Position numbers and translations under genes: made by a program | The notes under the pieces: model-generated | Seen by the model: only the letters and a program-made list of their open reading frames with translations | The model's database searches: none | Told to the model about the DNA's origin: nothing | Part shown: in pieces, positions 1-5,751 of the stretch | How positions within the stretch are numbered: position 1 is the first letter of the stretch | Layout of the letters: each line of letters begins with the position of its first letter | NCBI GenBank assembly: GCA_003022905.1 | Contig: PXSE01000092.1 | Span: 1-10,854, forward strand | Reading direction: 5' to 3' | DNA length: 10,854 nt | DNA from: Halobacteriales archaeon QS_9_68_42 | GTDB taxonomy: Archaea; Halobacteriota; Halobacteria; Halobacteriales; Haloarculaceae

Positions 1-610
1 CCGACGCCTGTCCGACCGGGGCGTGGACGTCGAGCGGGTCACGGTCGTCCCCGACCGGGAGGCCGACATCGCCCGCGTCGTCAACGAGTACCGCGCCGAC
101 TACGACGCCGTGGTGGTCACCGGCGGCCTCGGCCCGACCCACGACGACGTGACGATGGCGGGCGTCGCCGCGGCGCTGGCCCGCCCCGTCGTCGAGAACG
201 GCGTGGCCCTTGAGTGGCTGACAACTGAGGGCGGCTACGCCCGCGACGACCTCGCGGCGGGCACCGCCGACATCCCAGAGGGCGCCCGCCCGCTCCACAA
301 CGACGAGGGGGTCGCCCCCGGCTGTGTCGTCGAGAACGTCTACGTCCTGCCGGGGGTCCCCGACGAGATGGAGGCGATGTTCGAGCGAGTCGAGGCGGAG
401 TTCGAGGGCGAGGAGCGCCACATCGGGGTCATCGTCGTCGACGAACCCGAGAGCGCGCTGGTCGGTCGGCTGGCGGAACTGCGGGAGCGGTTCGACGTGA
501 CCGTCGGGAGCTACCCCGGCGAGAACGTCCGGCTGAAGCTCCAGACGCCCGACGAGGCGGAACTGGAGGCGGCCCTGGAGTGGCTTCGCGCCAACGTCGA
601 CGAGGCTTAG
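1..610 (+). CDS. CinA/MoaB-type molybdopterin-binding domain protein (5' end outside window)
   Basis: The reading frame is open from the first base (codons in phase with base 2) and ends at TAG 608-610, so the N-terminus lies upstream. A GTG at 23 is in frame, but the residues before it (RRLSDRG) look like ordinary family sequence, so I do not take it as the start. The signature GGLGPTHDD is visible, followed by DVTMAGVAAAL, then VYVLPGVPDEMEAMF. These are hallmarks of the MoCF_biosynth fold (PF00994) found in MoaB/MogA and in the N-terminal domain of CinA. The protein ends about where that domain ends, so the C-terminal CinA deamidase domain is absent. The family binds molybdopterin or, in CinA, acts on pyridine nucleotides; the substrate here is unknown. 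Its stop codon overlaps that of the convergent microprotein gene. Confidence 0.85.
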   Translation, partial: RRLSDRGVDVERVTVVPDREADIARVVNEYRADYDAVVVTGGLGPTHDDVTMAGVAAALARPVVENGVALEWLTTEGGYARDDLAAGTADIPEGARPLHNDEGVAPGCVVENVYVLPGVPDEMEAMFERVEAEFEGEERHIGVIVVDEPESALVGRLAELRERFDVTVGSYPGENVRLKLQTPDEAELEAALEWLRANVDEA

Positions 611-723
611 CGGTAGAGGTACCAGAGCCACCCGACGGTGACGGCGAGACTCGACAGCAGCACGACCCAGCCGCTGGCGTCGATGACGCCGGTCTGGACG
701 CCCTCCTGTAAGGGAAAGTGCAT
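607..723 (-). CDS. 38-residue single-span membrane microprotein
   Basis: The minus strand reads ATG (723-721) to TAA (609-607) with no interruption. The protein begins MHFPLQEGVQTGVIDASG, continues with a hydrophobic segment at about residues 19-37 (WVVLLSSLAVTVGWLWYLY) and ends in Arg. That is one transmembrane helix with a short polar N-tail and a basic C-terminus. A TATA-like box (attaaga on the minus strand) is centred about 27 nt before the ATG, which fits a leaderless transcript. The stop overlaps the stop of the convergent upstream gene by two bases. It is too short for usual gene-finding cut-offs and I recognise no function. Codon third positions are mostly G/C like the neighbours, which supports real coding. 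Small one-helix proteins of this kind can be subunits or regulators of membrane complexes, but nothing here names a partner. Confidence 0.6.
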   Translation of the reverse strand: MHFPLQEGVQTGVIDASGWVVLLSSLAVTVGWLWYLYR

Positions 724-746
724 ACGAGATCATTGCCCGGGACGGC

Positions 747-753
747 TCTTAAT
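747..753 (-). promoter_or_regulatory. TATA-like box of the microprotein gene
   Basis: The minus strand reads attaaga in otherwise G/C-rich DNA, centred about 27 nt upstream of ATG 723. This is the spacing expected if transcription starts at or next to the start codon. Confidence 0.45.
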
Positions 754-763
754 CGGTTCCCTT

Positions 764-854
764 CCGGGCGGCGCGACTGGAAGGAGCGCCGCCGGATGAG
801 CGAGCGGGAGGAGTGACCGGAGAGAGCGACGACACGCGAGCCGGGCGGCGCGAC
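764..854. repeat. 14-bp direct repeat pair in gene-free region
   Basis: ccgggcggcgcgac occurs exactly at 764-777 and again at 841-854. Both lie in the gene-free stretch 724-1075, where I find no plausible coding frame on either strand. Confidence 0.5.
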
Positions 855-894
855 CGGCGGGGGCCGTCAAGAAGCGACTGGTCCACTCGGTGAC

Positions 895-1008
895 CGCCCG
901 GCTCATGGCTCGCTTCGCTCACCGTTCGCCCGTTCGGTGACGGCTTCGCTACGCTCGGCCGGCGCCCGGCTCACGGCTCGCTTCGCTCACCGCTCGCCCG
1001 TTCGGCGG
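895..1008. repeat. Imperfect 46-bp direct repeat, two copies
   Basis: Positions 895-940 and 963-1008 are near-identical, with about four or five mismatches and an offset of 68 bp. Both carry the core ggctcgcttcgctcacc and then cgcccgttcgg. The pair ends next to the hairpin at 1004-1034. The region is gene-free; it is best described as low-complexity intergenic repeat DNA upstream of the NAD-kinase-family gene. Confidence 0.65.
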
Positions 1009-1034
1009 TGCCCTCGCTTCGCTCGGGCACCGCC
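1004..1034. repeat. G/C-rich inverted repeat (hairpin)
   Basis: Arms ggcggtgccc (1004-1013) and gggcaccgcc (1025-1034) are perfect complements around an 11-base centre, tcgcttcgctc. It lies just upstream of the promoter of the 1076 gene. It could terminate transcription entering from upstream or simply belong to the repeat region. Confidence 0.5.
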
Positions 1035-1047
1035 CGGACCGCGCCGC

Positions 1048-1053
1048 TTTTGA
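1048..1053 (+). promoter_or_regulatory. TATA-like box of the NAD-kinase-family gene
   Basis: ttttga stands out in G/C-rich DNA about 25 nt upstream of ATG 1076. No Shine-Dalgarno sequence precedes the ATG, which fits a leaderless transcript. Confidence 0.4.
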
Positions 1054-1075
1054 CGGCGGCGTTCCGTGGTTCGGT

Positions 1076-2053
1076 ATGCGACGAATCGGGCTGGTGGTCA
1101 ACCCCATCGCCGGCATGGGCGGCCGCGTCGGGCTGAAGGGCACCGACAACAAGCTTGAGGAGGCGCGGCGCCGCGGGGCCGAACCCCGGTCGCCGTCACG
1201 GGCTCAGGAGGCGCTGTCGCACCTCCGGGAGCAGTCCGCCGAGGTCGAGGTCTACACCTACGGCGGGGTGATGGGTGAAAACGAGGCCACCGCGGCGGGC
1301 TTCTCGCCGACCATCGTCGGCCGGCCGGACAGCGAGGAGACGACGGCCGCCGACACCCGCGAGGCCGTCCGGCGGCTAGTCGAGGCGGCCGTCGACCTGG
1401 TGCTGTTCGTCGGGGGCGACGGCACGGCCGTCGACGTCGCCGGGACGCTCGAGGCACTCGACGCCGAGGTGCCGGTTCTCGGCGTGCCCGGCGGGGTGAA
1501 GGTGTACTCGTCGGTGTTCGCGGTCACCCCGCGGGCGGCCGGCCGCATCGCCGCGTCGGTGCCGGTCGGCGAAGAGGTCCAGTCCTCGAAGCAGATCGGC
1601 GGCGGCACCGTCGAGGCGCTCGCCGAGGCCGTCGCCGGCGACCTCCGCGACGAGGTGGGCACATACGTCCTCGGGCCGGGGTCGACCGTCGACGCCGTCA
1701 AGACGGAGCTGGGGTTCGCCGGGTCGCCGCTCGGCGTCGACGTCTGGCGGGACAGCGGGGTGGTGGCCGCCGACGCGGCCGCCTCGGACATCGTCGGGTC
1801 GCTCGGCGACCGCAACGTCGTCGTCGTCTCCCCTATCGGCGGCCAGGGGTTCGTCTTCGGCCGCGGGAACGACCAGATATCGCCTGAGATCATCCGACGC
1901 TCCGAGGTCGAGGTCATCGCCTCCAAGCAGAAACTCGACGACATCGGCGTGCTGCGCGTCGACACCGGCGACCCGCGACTCGACGAGGAGCTACGGGGTT
2001 GGCAGCGGGTCCGGGTGGGAAAGTTCGAGCGGCGCTTGCTAAAGATGGTCTGA
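1076..2053 (+). CDS. ATP-NAD kinase family protein (COG3199-like)
   Basis: This 325-residue protein starts at ATG 1076 and opens with GLVVNPIAGMGGRVGLKGTD (residues 5-24), the N-terminal glycine-rich signature of archaeal COG3199-type NAD-kinase homologues. The diacylglycerol/NAD-kinase nucleotide-binding motif GGDGT is at residues 113-117, followed by VPVLGVPGGVKVYSSVFA (about 132-149), another conserved block. A later LGPGST motif (about residues 199-204) is also typical. The core NAD-kinase reaction would phosphorylate NAD with ATP or polyphosphate to give NADP, but members of this long subgroup are often uncharacterised and the true substrate is uncertain. Length fits the subgroup. It is transcribed alone; a stem-loop lies just after the stop. 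Confidence 0.85.
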   Translation: MRRIGLVVNPIAGMGGRVGLKGTDNKLEEARRRGAEPRSPSRAQEALSHLREQSAEVEVYTYGGVMGENEATAAGFSPTIVGRPDSEETTAADTREAVRRLVEAAVDLVLFVGGDGTAVDVAGTLEALDAEVPVLGVPGGVKVYSSVFAVTPRAAGRIAASVPVGEEVQSSKQIGGGTVEALAEAVAGDLRDEVGTYVLGPGSTVDAVKTELGFAGSPLGVDVWRDSGVVAADAAASDIVGSLGDRNVVVVSPIGGQGFVFGRGNDQISPEIIRRSEVEVIASKQKLDDIGVLRVDTGDPRLDEELRGWQRVRVGKFERRLLKMV

Positions 2054-2054
2054 C

Positions 2055-2075
2055 AATGACTCAGTGTAAGTCATT
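2055..2075 (+). terminator. Stem-loop directly after the NAD-kinase-family gene
   Basis: aatgact (2055-2061) and agtcatt (2069-2075) form a perfect 7-bp stem with a 7-base loop, beginning 2 nt after the TGA at 2051-2053. There is no long T-run, so the terminator role is inferred from position only. Confidence 0.4.
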
Positions 2076-2085
2076 TCGGTATCGA

Positions 2086-2112
2086 CCGCACGACGGCGTG
2101 CAGTCGTGTCGG
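2086..2112. repeat. Inverted repeat in the 2054-2236 spacer
   Basis: ccg-cacgac (2086-2094) can pair with gtcgtg-t-cgg (2103-2112): nine base pairs with one bulged base and an 8-base loop. An A/T-rich patch follows at 2116-2134, which could be a plus-strand promoter, but no convincing gene follows it. Confidence 0.35.
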
Positions 2113-2236
2113 TGAACAATTACAATAGTTATTATGAACCGCCGCGGGACGGGCGGTGACCGATTGTGACATCAATGTGGTTCTGCAACGTGACGCCGCT
2201 CGGCTGGAGCCTCGGCCCGCTCGTGGTCCGAGTGGC

Positions 2237-2455
2237 CTACCTGTTGTAGTCCCACCCATTGTCCGTGTCGCCACTCGTGATACCGTCTTCGCCCTCGAAC
2301 TCCTCGTTCGGCCACTCGACGCCGTCGCCGCGAAGCTGCTTGTACGCGTACCCGCCGAGCGCGACGAGCATGAGCACGAGCAGTAGCGATCCGGCAGTGG
2401 CGGCGAGCCGTCCGGCCGTTTCCAGCACGCTGCCGCCGGCGGACTGCAGGATCAT
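2237..2455 (-). CDS. 72-residue small membrane protein, unknown function
   Basis: The minus-strand frame runs from ATG 2455-2453 to TAG 2239-2237. I chose this ATG because everything upstream in the frame is antisense to the next gene. A short polar N-terminus is followed by a hydrophobic helix at about residues 19-36 (ATAGSLLLVLMLVALGGY), then a basic patch (KQLR) and a strongly acidic, Trp-containing tail with DGVEWPNEEFEGEDG and ending GWDYNR. The KQLR just after the helix suggests the acidic tail faces the cytosol. It is 44 nt downstream of the stop of the membrane-protein gene at 2500-3054, on the same strand, so the two may share a transcript. No family is recognised. Confidence 0.65.
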   Translation of the reverse strand: MILQSAGGSVLETAGRLAATAGSLLLVLMLVALGGYAYKQLRGDGVEWPNEEFEGEDGITSGDTDNGWDYNR

Positions 2456-2499
2456 ATTACTTCCAGTACGGTCCCGGAGGAAAGAGGTTTTCCCGGCCG

Positions 2500-3054
2500 T
2501 CAGCCGCCGGATTCGGACTCGACGGTCCGCTCGCCGTGAACCCACTCTCTGGTTACGTTCCCGAGGCCGACCGTTGCGAGGAGCACCCAGCCGAGCACCG
2601 CCAGGAACTCGGGCAGGGCGACCCAGGGCACGGCACTGAGACCCGCGCCGATGACGGCGCCGGATCGGGGCCGGCGGGCCCCATCGACCTCGGTGAGCCA
2701 GGTGCCCACGACCAGATAGCCGAACCCTCCCAGCACGACCGCCGCGAGTCCGAGCGCAACCAGGCTGATCTGCAGGAGCACCGCCAGCGTAGTGAGCCGC
2801 CCGAGCTGAGTGACGGCGTACGTCCCGACGAACGCGAGGAGGCCGAACGCAACGAGACCGTACGCGACCGTGAGGGGGGACCCCTCGGTCATGAGGTCGA
2901 CCGCCCGGTGGACATCCTCCTCGCAACGGGCCAGCAACCCGCCACCGGCCGCCAGGACGAAGACGAACGAGAGCACCCCGCGGGCCGCACCCGAGAGACC
3001 GAGCAACGCGGACAGGTCGGCGGTCTGGCCGACGACCATGACGACAGCGCACAT
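2500..3054 (-). CDS. Polytopic membrane protein of unknown function (about 184 aa)
   Basis: The frame begins at ATG 3054-3052 (MCAVVMVVG); a second in-frame ATG is at 3039-3037, and either could be the true start. Hydrophobic segments occur at about residues 24-41, 61-81, 87-115 (one long or two short), 130-146 and 148-166, suggesting four to six transmembrane helices. Between the first two is the charged stretch LARCEEDVHRAVDLMTEGSP, and a conserved-looking VGTWLTEVDGARRPRSG precedes the last pair. The C-terminus is charged (REWVHGERTVESESGG). This layout resembles unnamed haloarchaeal integral membrane proteins. I cannot assign a transport or enzyme function. It probably heads a two-gene unit with the small membrane protein just downstream. 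Confidence 0.75.
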   Translation of the reverse strand: MCAVVMVVGQTADLSALLGLSGAARGVLSFVFVLAAGGGLLARCEEDVHRAVDLMTEGSPLTVAYGLVAFGLLAFVGTYAVTQLGRLTTLAVLLQISLVALGLAAVVLGGFGYLVVGTWLTEVDGARRPRSGAVIGAGLSAVPWVALPEFLAVLGWVLLATVGLGNVTREWVHGERTVESESGG

Positions 3055-3345
3055 TGTACGTGTCCCTCGGTAGAGCGGAAGGAAAGCCTGTCGACAGCGG
3101 GGCCGTTCGGTCGCCTCGGACGGCAGTGATTGATCGAGAGGGAGTAGCGCACTCCGGCGGTAATAACGGCGTTTCCGAACGCCTCCTCCCGCTCGCGGGC
3201 TGTGGCTTGCTTCTTCACGAGGTCTCTCGTTGTGCTCGCTCGGCCTCGCTATGCAGTCGACGGCCGTGCGTGCGTCAGCTCGCCCCGCGAGCGGTCGGCC
3301 ACGTTCGAGTTCCGGGCCGGCGTTGGCTGACCGGCCGGCCCTCGC
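3055..3345. other. Gene-free stretch upstream of divergent genes
   Basis: I see no credible coding frame here on either strand: candidate frames are Arg/Ser/Pro-rich and read antisense to neighbours. The left end must hold the promoter of the minus-strand gene starting at 3054; the best candidate is a weak box, ggctttcc on the minus strand, near 3087-3094. The rest shares the ctcgcttcg/gctcgctcgg texture of the repeat region at 895-1034. Confidence 0.4.
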
Positions 3346-3350
3346 TTGAC

Positions 3351-3380
3351 TAAATACGGTGCGAGGGGAACCCCTTAAGT
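3351..3380 (+). promoter_or_regulatory. Promoter region of the ferritin-like/DtxR-like operon
   Basis: Two A/T-rich boxes precede the operon: taaata at 3351-3356 and cttaag at 3374-3379. The second lies about 24-28 nt before ATG 3404, the first about 45 nt. Between them is agggg-aa-cccct (3364-3375), a short inverted repeat overlapping the second box that could be an operator, though it does not resemble a DtxR box I know. Confidence 0.4.
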
Positions 3381-3397
3381 CCGCGGAGGGCCGACGA

Positions 3398-3445
3398 ATG
3401 GGTATGACTGCCGCACCGTTCGGCGGGGGAGGGCGCCGGCCGTGA
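3398..3445 (+). CDS. Possible 13-15-codon leader ORF
   Basis: ATG 3398 (or ATG 3404) opens a short frame reading MGMTAAPFGGGGRRP and ending at TGA 3443-3445. That stop overlaps the GTG start of the next gene (3442-3444) in a GTGA junction, the arrangement of translational coupling. A TATA-like box at 3374-3379 would place the transcript start near these ATGs, allowing leaderless initiation. It may be only the 5' untranslated leader, because a Shine-Dalgarno sequence at 3428-3432 is enough to start the next gene. Confidence in translation is low. Confidence 0.3.
   Translation: MGMTAAPFGGGGRRP
3428..3432 (+). promoter_or_regulatory. Ribosome-binding site deciding the GTG start at 3442
   Basis: ggagg lies 9 nt before GTG 3442. 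There is no in-frame ATG upstream of that GTG, so this site is the main support for the chosen start. Confidence 0.55.
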
Positions 3446-3927
3446 GCCTCTCGTATCCGGTGGCGTCGGACCACCAGCTGGCGCGGCTGCTGCAGATCGG
3501 GATGGTGCTGGAGGAGGTCGTCGAGGCCCGGGCCTACAAGCACCACGAAACCCTCGACGAGGAGCAACTGGACGACGACATCATCTCGCTGCTCGGAGAG
3601 GCCGCCGAGGAGTCCGCCGACCACCGACACCGCCTCAAGCGGCTCGTCGACGAGCTGGACGCCGACCCGGTGGCCTACGACGAGATCGAGGAGCTGGTCG
3701 CCGCCCAGTACGAGTCCGACACCGACTTCGACGGCGTGCTGTACGATCAGCTCTGCAACGAGGAGACGGCCTACAAGTTCTACGACGACCTCATCGCGGC
3801 CATCGAGGGCTCCGACGTGCGGTTCAGCATCGGCCGGGACCGACTGCTGTCGGTGCTGGAGGAGATTCGCGAGGAGGAAAAGGAGGGCGTCGAGGACGTG
3901 ACCGAACTGATGGAAACCCGAGCATGA
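3442..3927 (+). CDS. Ferritin-like helical protein, partner of DtxR-like regulator
   Basis: The 161-residue product starts at GTG 3442. It is almost wholly predicted helical and very acidic. Helix candidates are residues 8-34 (VASDHQLARLLQIGMVLEEVVEARA), 42-70 (with EEADH-like GEAAEESADHRHRL), 100-125 (QLCNEETAYKFYDDLIAAIE) and 133-158. Pairs of Glu plus nearby His (E24/E25, E56/E57, H61, H63, E109/E110) fit a ferritin/rubrerythrin-like four-helix bundle, but the last helix reads EEIREEEKEG and lacks a clear ExxH, so a complete di-iron site is not certain. Its stop overlaps the ATG of the DtxR-like gene (ATGA, 3924-3927), so the two are co-translated. A role in metal or oxidative response is inferred from that partner. 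Confidence 0.7.
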   Translation: MSLSYPVASDHQLARLLQIGMVLEEVVEARAYKHHETLDEEQLDDDIISLLGEAAEESADHRHRLKRLVDELDADPVAYDEIEELVAAQYESDTDFDGVLYDQLCNEETAYKFYDDLIAAIEGSDVRFSIGRDRLLSVLEEIREEEKEGVEDVTELMETRA

Positions 3928-4361
3928 ACACTCACGACCAGTACCTGAAGGCGATCTACCTCATTCAGGAACAGGAAAACAGCCCGGCCTCGACCGGCGC
4001 GATAGCCGACAAACTCGAGGTCAGTCCGGCCAGTGCGAACGAGATGATAGGCAAGCTCGAAGACGAGGGGCTGGCCGACCACGAAAAATACAACGGCGTC
4101 TCGCTGACCGAGGAGGGCATCGTTCGGGCCCGCGAGACGCTTCAGACGTACTGCATCATCGAGCGGTTCCTCTGGAGCGTCCTCGAGGTCGAGGAATTCC
4201 GTAGCGAGGCCCGCGCCTTAGAGAGCGTCATCGACGAGACGGTAGCCGAACGGCTGGACACTATCATCGACCGCCAGGAGCGCTGTCCGGACTGCTTCGA
4301 CGCCGAGACCGACGCCTGCGAACTCCTCGACGTCGCCGTCGAATCCGAACCCGCCGACTGA
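3924..4361 (+). CDS. DtxR/SirR-family winged-helix transcriptional regulator
   Basis: The first about 63 residues form a winged helix: YLKAIYLIQEQ, then TGAIADKLEVSPASANEMIGKLEDEGL (recognition helix) and a wing ending in LTEEGI. Residues 65-112 match the DtxR dimerisation/metal domain (ETLQTYCIIERFL, then EARALESVIDETVAERL). By eye alignment with DtxR, the usual ligands are largely replaced: H79 by Tyr76, H98 by Arg93, C102 by Arg97, H106 by Ser101; E83 and E105 are kept as E80 and E100. Instead there are cysteines at 77, 121, 124 and 132 (RCPDCFD plus C132), which could bind zinc or an iron-sulphur cluster. There is no SH3-like third domain. It probably controls its own operon with the ferritin-like gene and possibly other metal genes. 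Confidence 0.85.
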   Translation: MNTHDQYLKAIYLIQEQENSPASTGAIADKLEVSPASANEMIGKLEDEGLADHEKYNGVSLTEEGIVRARETLQTYCIIERFLWSVLEVEEFRSEARALESVIDETVAERLDTIIDRQERCPDCFDAETDACELLDVAVESEPAD

Positions 4362-4404
4362 CTCTCGAAGTGTTCAAGTGCGCGCCGTCGGTAGATGTCG
4401 GTGG

Positions 4405-4477
4405 AGCCCCGTGGTGTAGTGGCCAATCATAGAGGCCTTTGGAGCCTCCGACGGCAGTTCGAATCTGCCCGGGGCTA
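4405..4477 (+). tRNA. tRNA-Gln (anticodon UUG)
   Basis: A complete cloverleaf can be drawn. The acceptor stem agccccg (4405-4411) pairs with cggggct (4470-4476) over 7 bp, with discriminator A at 4477. The D-arm contains tgtagtggccaatcat. The anticodon stem gaggc/gcctc (4432-4436/4444-4448) encloses the loop ctttgga, giving anticodon TTG, which reads CAA glutamine. The T-arm ggcag/ctgcc (4453-4457/4465-4469) encloses ttcgaat. The variable region is short, the 3' CCA is not encoded, and there is no intron. Confidence 0.95.
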
Positions 4478-4585
4478 TCTGCGACGAACGCGAGAAGCGA
4501 TGGCCGCAGACAGATGCGAACCCTGCCGGACGCGTACAGCGAACGAACGTGAGCGAGTACGTCCGGCTCCGGTTCGAATCTGCCC
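4457..4585. repeat. 14-bp direct repeat of the tRNA-Gln T-arm
   Basis: gttcgaatctgccc, taken from the T-loop and 3' side of the tRNA gene (4457-4470), recurs exactly at 4572-4585. The second copy lacks a proper T-stem and no cloverleaf can be built around it, so it is not a tRNA gene. Between the copies are inverted repeats: tctgcg/cgcaga (4478-4483/4505-4510) and gccggac...gtccggc (about 4527-4533/4561-4567). This could be a decayed tRNA-targeted integration site or a partial tRNA duplication. I see nothing else in 4478-4655 except the promoter at its end. Confidence 0.6.
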
Positions 4586-4620
4586 TGGCCGGTGGGTTCC
4601 CCGGCGCCGCCGACACCAAA

Positions 4621-4627
4621 CTATAAC
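4621..4627 (+). promoter_or_regulatory. TATA-like box of the lipocalin-like gene
   Basis: ctataac is centred about 32 nt before ATG 4656 in G/C-rich DNA, which supports that ATG and a very short or absent leader. Confidence 0.5.
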
Positions 4628-4655
4628 TCCGTGCCCAGTTCATTCGAGTCATAGC

Positions 4656-5648
4656 ATGCAGTCCGACCCCAACGAGCCCGTCGAGGCGTGGCCGCTCGAG
4701 GGCGGCGACCCCGGCCGCGAGGTGTGGTACTCGCTGGTGAGCCCCCGCGACGGGTCGGTCGCGTTCTGGTACCGGTACACGCTGCTGTCGACCGAGTCGG
4801 GCTACCAGGAGGGACGGCTGTGGGCCGCGCTGACCGACCGCGAGGCCCCCGAGAACTCGACGTTCGTCTCGAGGGCATTCCCCTTCGAGGAGGTGTGGGC
4901 CGACGCCGATTCCTTCGAGTTGACCGTCGGTGACGGCGTGCTCACCTCCTCGTCAGCGACCGGCAGTGTCAACGAGGTCGCCTGGGACCTCGAGTACGGC
5001 CCCGACAGCTACGCGTTCACGCCGCTCCGGAGCGAGACGCTGACGGACCTGCTGTCGGCCGTTCTCGGGACGGGCAAGCACTGGAGCCGGAACGAATCGG
5101 TCACCATGTCCGGCGAAGTGACCGTCGGCGACCGGACGGTCGACCTGGAGGACGCCCCGGGTCACCAGGGTCACACCGTGTCCTCGACGACCCCGCCCGA
5201 GCAGTGGACGTGGGTGCAGTGCAACGACTTCGAGGAGGACGACTCGGCGGTGCTGGAGGCGCTGCGGCTGGACGACAAGCTCTCGCTGTGCTTCCGGGTC
5301 GACGGCGAGGTGTATCCGCTCAACCGCCTCCGGGACGTCCTGCCTGCCAGTCCTTCGGCGAACGTCGTCGAGCACGACGAGGTGGGCCACTGGCGGTTCC
5401 GCGGCGAGGGCGAGGGCATCGAACTGCAGGCCACCGTCGAGTCGCCCGACGACCACTGGCAGACCGTCTCCTACATGGTGCCCGACGACGGCCTCCGGTA
5501 CAACGCACACTGTTCGCTGTCGACGGTGACGGTGACCTACAGCGTCGACAACGGGCCCGCGAGGACCATCACGAGCGACGCCGCCCGCGCCGAGTGGGTG
5601 AACGACGAACCGCCAATCGAGGGTGAGTACGAACCGGAGTGGGAGTAG
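4656..5648 (+). CDS. AttH/CrtC-like lipocalin-fold protein (330 aa), function unknown
   Basis: I start the gene at ATG 4656, because any earlier in-frame start would read through the tRNA gene and a TATA-like box sits about 32 nt upstream. The N-terminal half has REVWYSLVSPRDGSVAFWYRYTL-like strands (about residues 21-43) and SRAFPFEEV. The centre holds GHQGHTVSS (169-177) followed by WTWVQCNDF (184-192), which resembles the G-x-x-x-HN-G ... WxW signature of the AttH/CrtC (hydroxyneurosporene synthase) and tocopherol-cyclase-like fold. The C-terminal half looks like a second beta-rich domain. No signal peptide or membrane helix is seen. Related proteins act on isoprenoids or lipids; whether this one does is unknown. 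It stands alone, between the tRNA and the hairpin region. Confidence 0.6.
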   Translation: MQSDPNEPVEAWPLEGGDPGREVWYSLVSPRDGSVAFWYRYTLLSTESGYQEGRLWAALTDREAPENSTFVSRAFPFEEVWADADSFELTVGDGVLTSSSATGSVNEVAWDLEYGPDSYAFTPLRSETLTDLLSAVLGTGKHWSRNESVTMSGEVTVGDRTVDLEDAPGHQGHTVSSTTPPEQWTWVQCNDFEEDDSAVLEALRLDDKLSLCFRVDGEVYPLNRLRDVLPASPSANVVEHDEVGHWRFRGEGEGIELQATVESPDDHWQTVSYMVPDDGLRYNAHCSLSTVTVTYSVDNGPARTITSDAARAEWVNDEPPIEGEYEPEWE

Positions 5649-5751
5649 GACCCACCCGTCGGGGTTCGAAGTGGGCCTGAACTGCCGTTCTGTGGTAGCA
5701 CCCGCGAGCGAACGGAGTGAGCGAGCGGTAGCGACCGACGACTAATGCCGA

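Noticed and set aside
895..1008. CRISPR array
   Set aside because: Only two imperfect copies separated by a 22-bp gap, with internal low complexity and no cas gene; not an array.
2175..2249. 24-codon frame MWFCNVTPLGWSLGPLVV... on the plus strand
   Set aside because: It has an A/T-rich patch upstream, but no Shine-Dalgarno sequence and no leaderless spacing, and it overlaps the end of the 72-residue gene. Not enough to call.
2156..2386. 76-codon plus-strand frame
   Set aside because: More than half is antisense to the 72-residue membrane protein gene, and the composition is not that of a haloarchaeal protein.
3364..3375. agggg-aa-cccct as a DtxR operator
   Set aside because: The arms do not resemble the TTAGG-type DtxR box and short G/C palindromes are common here; noted only as a possible site within the promoter entry.
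2500..3630. A 376-codon minus-strand frame extending the membrane protein upstream
   Set aside because: The N-terminal part is antisense to the ferritin-like gene and crosses gene-free DNA; membrane-protein sequence begins only at ATG 3054.
4520..4592. Second tRNA gene downstream of tRNA-Gln
   Set aside because: Only the T-loop and part of one stem match; T-stem pairs are broken and no acceptor or anticodon stem can be formed.
4395..4655. Upstream in-frame extension of the lipocalin-like gene
   Set aside because: It would translate straight through tRNA-Gln. A TATA-like box before ATG 4656 supports the shorter form.
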